Shown here: in pieces, positions 7,759-9,952 of the stretch
Position numbering within the stretch: position 1 is the first letter of the stretch
How the letters are laid out: each line of letters starts with the position of its first letter
From: an uncultured Rothia sp.
GTDB lineage: Bacteria; Actinomycetota; Actinomycetes; Actinomycetales; Micrococcaceae
Direction: 5' to 3'
NCBI GenBank assembly: GCA_937935205.1
Contig: CALGXU010000371.1
Span: 1 to 9,952 of the forward strand
DNA length: 9,952 nt
Program-made: the position numbers and the translations under genes
Notes under the pieces: model-generated
Told to the model about the DNA's origin: nothing
The model's input: the letters and a program-made list of their open reading frames with translations, nothing else
The model's database searches: none

Positions 7759-8192
7759 TAGTTCTCACCACCTGCAGAGTAAGAGGACTGTGCCGAACCA
7801 TACTGACCGCCAGCATGGTTGTTGCCGGTGCCGTGTGCGTCGCCGGACTTGCCGCCGCGGAACGCCTGACGCACACCGTACGAGAAGGACGCAACCTTAA
7901 TCAGCGGCTGACCCACAGTCGAGGTCACCAGCGAGGACAGCGCAGAAACGTTCGCGGACGCATCCGAAACGTTCGAGGTGATGTCGTCAACCTTCTCCAG
8001 CTGCTCATTGGTGGTCACCACAGTGCGGGTCACCTCTTCAATGAGGGGGCCGGTGCTCTGGTTCAGCGAACGAATCGTCACGATAAGCTCATCAAACACC
8101 TTGGTCAGGCGAATAATGGGTAGCGCAAGCAGGGCCACCAGAATCGCAAAAACTCCTGCTGCAATCAGGCCCGCAATATCTCCGCCGGTCAT
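7758..8192 (-). CDS. DUF948 domain membrane protein
   Basis: Function unknown; 144 residues. A single membrane helix is near the N-terminus (about 6-27, IAGLIAAGVFAILVALLALP). The DUF948 segment follows (about 28-100), an amphipathic Ser/Thr/Val/Asn-rich helix with heptad-like spacing (LEKVDDITSNVSDASANVSA, 65-84) reminiscent of the signalling helices of chemotaxis receptors. Residues 113-144 are Gly/Ser/Asn/His-rich and probably disordered. The ATG at 8192 has GGGG seven bases upstream within an otherwise poor Shine-Dalgarno. It is the first gene of a two-gene unit with the DUF6167-like gene, sitting between rpsD and alaS as in other actinobacteria. The family assignment rests on size, topology and neighbourhood. 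Confidence 0.87.
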   Translation of the reverse strand: MTGGDIAGLIAAGVFAILVALLALPIIRLTKVFDELIVTIRSLNQSTGPLIEEVTRTVVTTNEQLEKVDDITSNVSDASANVSALSSLVTSTVGQPLIKVASFSYGVRQAFRGGKSGDAHGTGNNHAGGQYGSAQSSYSAGGEN

Positions 8193-8400
8193 CTATAACC
8201 CCATTCCGCTCAATGCATGATGCTTATCAATAGTCGTACAAGGCTGGACGCCACCGTGGCGCGCAGCCGGACTGTTTACACAGTTCAATCCCCTATTTTA
8301 GTCGAAAAATCCTTCAAGCGCCCCCCAAACTCTCATGAAACTCCCAGCGACGGAAGATTCACAGGTTCAGCGACGCCACTGCCCTCTGGTGTATATACCC
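8193..8400 (-). promoter_or_regulatory. Promoter and leader region of the DUF948 operon
   Basis: This 208-base gap lies after the rpsD terminators. On the minus strand a -10-like TAAAAT is at 8300-8295 in an AT-rich patch, without a clear -35. Downstream of it are an inverted repeat ACTGT/ACAGT (8271-8284) and a 27-base symmetric hairpin (8242-8268). If that -10 is used, both structures lie in the 5' leader. No gene is seen here. Confidence 0.35.
8242..8268. repeat. 27-base symmetric hairpin upstream of the DUF948 gene
   Basis: GGCTG (8242-8246) pairs with CAGCC (8264-8268) and CGCCAC (8249-8254) pairs with GTGGCG (8256-8261). The two are separated by a symmetric 2x2 mismatch (GA opposite CG), giving 11 pairs around a single centre base. 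In the minus direction it is followed by TTGTAC. It could be a leader stem-loop, an additional terminator or a dyad for a regulator. Confidence 0.6.
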
Positions 8401-8460
8401 CAAAAACCCGCGCGTTAAACGGGAACAACCCGCCCCCACCGAACGGTGCAGGACGGGTTG
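8401..8460 (-). terminator. rpsD terminator, two tandem hairpins
   Basis: The first hairpin met by the transcript is CAACCCG (8426-8432) with CGGGTTG (8454-8460), carrying an inner stem CACCG (8437-8441) and CGGTG (8444-8448). The second is CCCG (8407-8410) with CGGG (8420-8423), followed on the minus strand by TTTTTG, the only real U-tract in the region. Together they form a convincing end for the rpsD transcript. Confidence 0.7.
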
Positions 8461-8462
8461 CT

Positions 8463-8478
8463 TCTCGAAAAATCGAGA
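8463..8478. repeat. Perfect 6-bp hairpin directly after the rpsD stop
   Basis: TCTCGA (8463-8468) and TCGAGA (8473-8478) flank a 4-base AAAA loop (TTTT in the rpsD transcript), with the stem touching the TAA stop. It may protect the 3' end or help terminate, but it has no U-tract of its own after the stem. Confidence 0.5.
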
Positions 8479-9111
8479 TTATGCCAGACGCGAGTAGTAC
8501 TCAACGACCAGCTGCTCGTCGCAGATCACGGGGATCTCTTCGCGCTTGGGCTTGCGCTCAAGCTTTGCGTGCAGCTTCTCGATCTCAACGTTCAGGTATG
8601 CGGGAACCTCGGGCAGAACTGCCTGGTTCTCACCTGCAGCCGCAGCCTGGAAGGGGGTGGTCTTCTCAGCCTTGGGGTGAACGTGGATCAGCTGGCCGGG
8701 CTTGACGTGGAACGAGGGGCGGTCCACGCGAACGCCGTCAACCATGATGTGACGGTGAACAACCATCTGACGTGCCTGTGCAATGGTGCGGGCGAAGCCT
8801 GCACGCAGAACCAGAGCGTCGAGGCGGGTCTCGAGCAGCTCGACCATGTTCTTACCGGTCTGGCCCTCGGTACGCTTTGCCTCGAGGTATGCGCGGCGCA
8901 TCTGTGCCTCGCGGATGTTGTACTGAGCGCGCAGACGCTGCTTTTCCTTCAGCTGGGTAGCGTAGTTGGAGTCAGCCTTCTTGCGGGCACGGCCGTGCTG
9001 GCCGGGGCCGTAAGGACGACGCTCGAGGTACTTTTCTGCCTTCGGGGTCAGTGCAATGCCCAGGGCACGGGACTGACGCACGGTACGGCGGGTGCGGTTG
9101 TGCTTAGCCAC
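8479..9111 (-). CDS. rpsD: 30S ribosomal protein S4
   Basis: S4 is a primary 16S rRNA-binding protein that nucleates assembly of the small-subunit body. In several bacteria it also represses its own operon. The 210-residue protein has the S4 N-terminal domain (1-95; RRPYGPGQHGRARKK at 31-45 and QLKEKQRLRAQYNIREAQMRR at 53-73) and the S4 RNA-binding fold with RLDALVLRAGFARTIAQARQ (96-115) and HIMVDGVRVDRPSFHVKPG (121-139). There is no N-terminal zinc-binding cysteine cluster and only one cysteine (Cys197), so this is the zinc-free form. It starts with GTG at 9111 (GTGGCTAAGCAC), with AAAGG 6 bases upstream. It is monocistronic here: hairpin terminators follow, and a long structured leader precedes it rather than the alpha operon genes. 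Confidence 0.97.
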   Translation of the reverse strand: MAKHNRTRRTVRQSRALGIALTPKAEKYLERRPYGPGQHGRARKKADSNYATQLKEKQRLRAQYNIREAQMRRAYLEAKRTEGQTGKNMVELLETRLDALVLRAGFARTIAQARQMVVHRHIMVDGVRVDRPSFHVKPGQLIHVHPKAEKTTPFQAAAAGENQAVLPEVPAYLNVEIEKLHAKLERKPKREEIPVICDEQLVVEYYSRLA

Positions 9112-9128
9112 AATCTACCTTTCTATGT

Positions 9129-9310
9129 GAGGCTCCTGCACCCTCACGGGTGGGGCCTCGGTCTGTTGAATACTGGCCTCCTCGGTTGACCCCGCCGGGA
9201 TCCGTACGCGACCGATTCGGTCGTTGCTGTACGGAGGTGGGGCGGAGAGCTCGGGGCAGAGTACCCCGCAGCTACATTACTGACACCCGCACGGATGCGG
9301 GCACAGTAAT
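9129..9310 (-). promoter_or_regulatory. Structured 5' leader of rpsD with four stacked hairpins
   Basis: Reading toward rpsD there are four hairpins. (a) ATTACTG (9276-9282) pairs with CAGTAAT (9304-9310), with inner CCCGCA (9286-9291) and TGCGGG (9296-9301). (b) AGCT+CGGGG (9248-9256) pairs with CCCCG and AGCT (9264-9268, 9270-9273), with one bulged base. (c) CCGTAC (9202-9207) pairs with GTACGG (9229-9234), with inner CGACCG and CGGTCG (9209-9214, 9218-9223). (d) GAGGC (9129-9133) pairs with GCCTC (9155-9159), with inner ACCC and GGGT (9140-9143, 9148-9151). Hairpin (d) ends about 5 bases before the Shine-Dalgarno AGAAAGG. None is followed by a U-tract, so they are not ordinary terminators. 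Autoregulation by S4 binding is the natural hypothesis, since S4 controls the E. coli alpha operon and B. subtilis rpsD through leader structures. The promoter could not be placed. Confidence 0.55.
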
Positions 9311-9387
9311 TGCCAGACCCGTCAAGCTTACCGGATGCACCCGGGCTTTACCAGCCTTTTGGGAAATCTTTGCTTCAAATCACTGTG

Positions 9388-9416
9388 CGTGTGGGTTTTT
9401 GATGGTTACCCACACG
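9388..9416. repeat. 9-bp perfect inverted repeat upstream of rpsD
   Basis: CGTGTGGGT (9388-9396) and ACCCACACG (9408-9416) are exact reverse complements around an 11-base spacer containing TTTT and GATGG. Neither direction has a following T-run. It lies between the divergent small-RNA promoter and the rpsD leader hairpins, so it may be an operator dyad or the first leader stem. Confidence 0.6.
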
Positions 9417-9542
9417 ACCCCAACAGAAAATATTTGCACCCGTCAGGGCTATTTAGGCGTGCCTTCCCCGAAAAATTGCGGCGCCGAGATGTTGGATTGT
9501 AATCATTTCGTTATTTTTAACCTGTGAATCTATGGGAATAGC

Positions 9543-9571
9543 TTGAAACGGACCCCCATATCGCCTAGACT
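9543..9571 (+). promoter_or_regulatory. Strong sigma-70-type promoter on the plus strand
   Basis: TTGAAA (9543-9548) and TAGACT (9566-9571) are separated by exactly 17 bases and preceded by an AT-rich stretch (about 9495-9540) that could act as an UP element. It points away from rpsD and toward rarA, with no protein gene downstream on its strand. The predicted transcript start is at about 9578-9580. Confidence 0.65.
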
Positions 9572-9577
9572 AGAAAC

Positions 9578-9695
9578 CATAACAAGCTTGGCGTCCGCCC
9601 TTCCGGGAAGGCCGACAGTCAAGACGTCTATCACAAACTCAAAACTCTGACGCGGTGCGCAGTACTACCGAGGTACTACGCACCGCTTTCTGTTT
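9578..9695 (+). ncRNA. Putative small RNA of about 118 bases between rarA and rpsD
   Basis: A good promoter and a strong intrinsic terminator bound a short unit with no ATG and no plausible reading frame. The 5' part folds into a long hairpin: CTTGGC (9587-9592) with GTCAAG (9618-9623, one G-U), GTC (9593-9595) with GAC (9614-9616), and CCTTC (9599-9603) with GAAGG (9607-9611) closed by CGG. A mostly unpaired A/C-rich linker follows (about 9630-9650, TCACAAACTCAAAACTC), then the terminator hairpin. Hairpin, open linker and terminator is the classic layout of a trans-acting bacterial sRNA. I do not recognise it as SRP RNA, 6S, tmRNA, RNase P or 6C RNA. It is divergent from rpsD and convergent with rarA. 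The 5' end is inferred from the -10 position; the 3' end comes from the T-rich tail. Confidence 0.55.
9652..9695 (+). terminator. Strong intrinsic terminator of the putative small RNA
   Basis: GCGGTGCG (9652-9659) pairs with CGCACCGC (9679-9686), and after one mismatch AGTAC (9661-9665) pairs with GTACT (9673-9677), giving 13 pairs around a 7-base loop. The plus direction continues TTTCTGTTT (9687-9695). On the minus strand the stem is followed by GTCAGAGTTTTGAG, so it may also stop read-through from rarA. Confidence 0.8.
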
Positions 9696-9696
9696 A

Positions 9697-9852
9697 CCCT
9701 CTTTTAGGAGGGGCGGGGAAGCTGCCCGGCGAACCCTCCCGCGCGGGTGGTTTCGTGTGATTGGTGCGCGCGGCTGACTTGCCCGCCGAGGCGCGCCACT
9801 CCCCGGTGGTCAGCACTCAAAATAGTAGGCGACTCGATGGGAGCCGCGTAAG
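9697..9852. other. rarA 3' flank, GC-rich with several inverted repeats, no gene
   Basis: Inverted repeats seen are GGAGG (9707-9711) with CCTCC (9735-9739), enclosing CGGG/CCCG (9714-9717, 9725-9728); CCGCGCG (9739-9745) with CGCGCGG (9767-9773); and GCTGAC (9773-9778) with GTCAGC (9809-9814). A smaller CCCTC/GAGGG pair is at 9697-9712. None has a clear T-tract. They may form structure at the end of the rarA transcript, or simply reflect high GC. No open frame with coding character is seen. Confidence 0.4.
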
Positions 9853-9952
9853 CTAACGGGTCGTATCCTGCACGGGAGCCGCATCCAAAATACGGCGGAT
9901 ACGCTCACGACGCTCCGTCAACGTACGCTCAAAACCGTGCTGCGTGGGCTCG
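9853..9952 (-). CDS. rarA: C-terminal end of RarA/MgsA-type AAA+ ATPase (partial)
   Basis: The last 32 codons before a TAG (9855-9853) read EPTQHGFERTLTERRERIRR then ILDAAPVQDTTR. The pattern P-T-x-x-G-(F/Y)-E followed by a charged L-x-E-R-x-x-x-(I/L)-R helix is the usual ending of the replication-associated recombination protein family (RarA/MgsA/WRNIP1), which acts at stalled replication forks. The gene lies directly upstream of rpsD in related actinobacteria as I recall them, which supports the call. The ATPase core lies outside the window, so the name rests on a short tail plus context. Confidence 0.7.
   Translation of the reverse strand, partial: EPTQHGFERTLTERRERIRRILDAAPVQDTTR

Noticed and set aside
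8446..9189. 247-codon plus-strand frame opposite rpsD with hydrophobic stretches
   Set aside because: Leu/Val-rich appearance comes from reading S4 codons backwards; it runs through the rpsD terminator and leader hairpins.
9150..9527. 125-codon plus-strand frame in the rarA-rpsD gap
   Set aside because: Composition is irregular, it crosses the paired arms of the rpsD leader hairpins, and no promoter or good Shine-Dalgarno precedes it.
9549..9700. 6C RNA or SRP RNA identity for the small RNA
   Set aside because: The only C5 run (9553-9557) lies between -35 and -10, outside the transcript, and no SRP domain IV motif is present.
9707..9773. tRNA-like fold suggested by GGTTCGCC on the minus strand
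   Set aside because: No acceptor stem, anticodon arm or D-loop can be built around it.

Overview
The window reads as a chromosomal housekeeping segment from a GC-rich Gram-positive actinobacterium, most likely a Micrococcaceae member close to Rothia. This rests on gene order (rarA, rpsD, DUF948 gene, DUF6167-like gene, alaS, ruvX, mltG, aroE, aroC, then probably aroK), on a cysteine-poor S4 protein, and on protein-level resemblance. The genus is an inference from memory, not a database result. All protein genes lie on the minus strand, so transcription runs from high to low coordinates. No mobile element, CRISPR array, tRNA or rRNA is visible.

Layout in the direction of transcription: (1) 9853-9952 is the last 32 codons of a rarA-like AAA+ ATPase gene. 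(2) 9112-9852 holds no protein gene but is rich in structure. It contains a complete plus-strand small-RNA unit (promoter 9543-9571, transcript about 9578-9695, strong terminator 9652-9695), a 9-bp perfect inverted repeat (9388-9416), and four hairpins stacked in the rpsD leader (9129-9310). (3) 8479-9111 is rpsD, followed by three hairpins (8401-8478) that probably end its transcript. (4) 8193-8400 is a leader or promoter region with a symmetric hairpin. (5) 7264-8192 holds two overlapping small membrane-protein genes (DUF948, then DUF6167-like). (6) 3878-7131 holds alaS and ruvX with a 2-base gap. (7) 2688-3881 is mltG, starting inside the ruvX stop codon. (8) aroE and aroC follow, each preceded by its own intergenic region with terminator-like or AT-rich sequence. 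(9) The left edge carries the start of an open frame that is probably aroK.

The genes serve translation (S4, alanyl-tRNA synthetase), genome maintenance or RNA processing (RarA, RuvX), control of peptidoglycan strand length (MltG) and the late shikimate pathway (AroE, AroC and probably AroK). Close spacing (1-base, 4-base and 1-base overlaps, and one 2-base gap) points to translational coupling within the DUF948/DUF6167, alaS-ruvX-mltG and aroC-aroK groups.

The coding content is ordinary. The parts least explained by known features are the putative plus-strand small RNA between rarA and rpsD, and the multi-hairpin leader of rpsD, which is a candidate S4-type autoregulatory leader.
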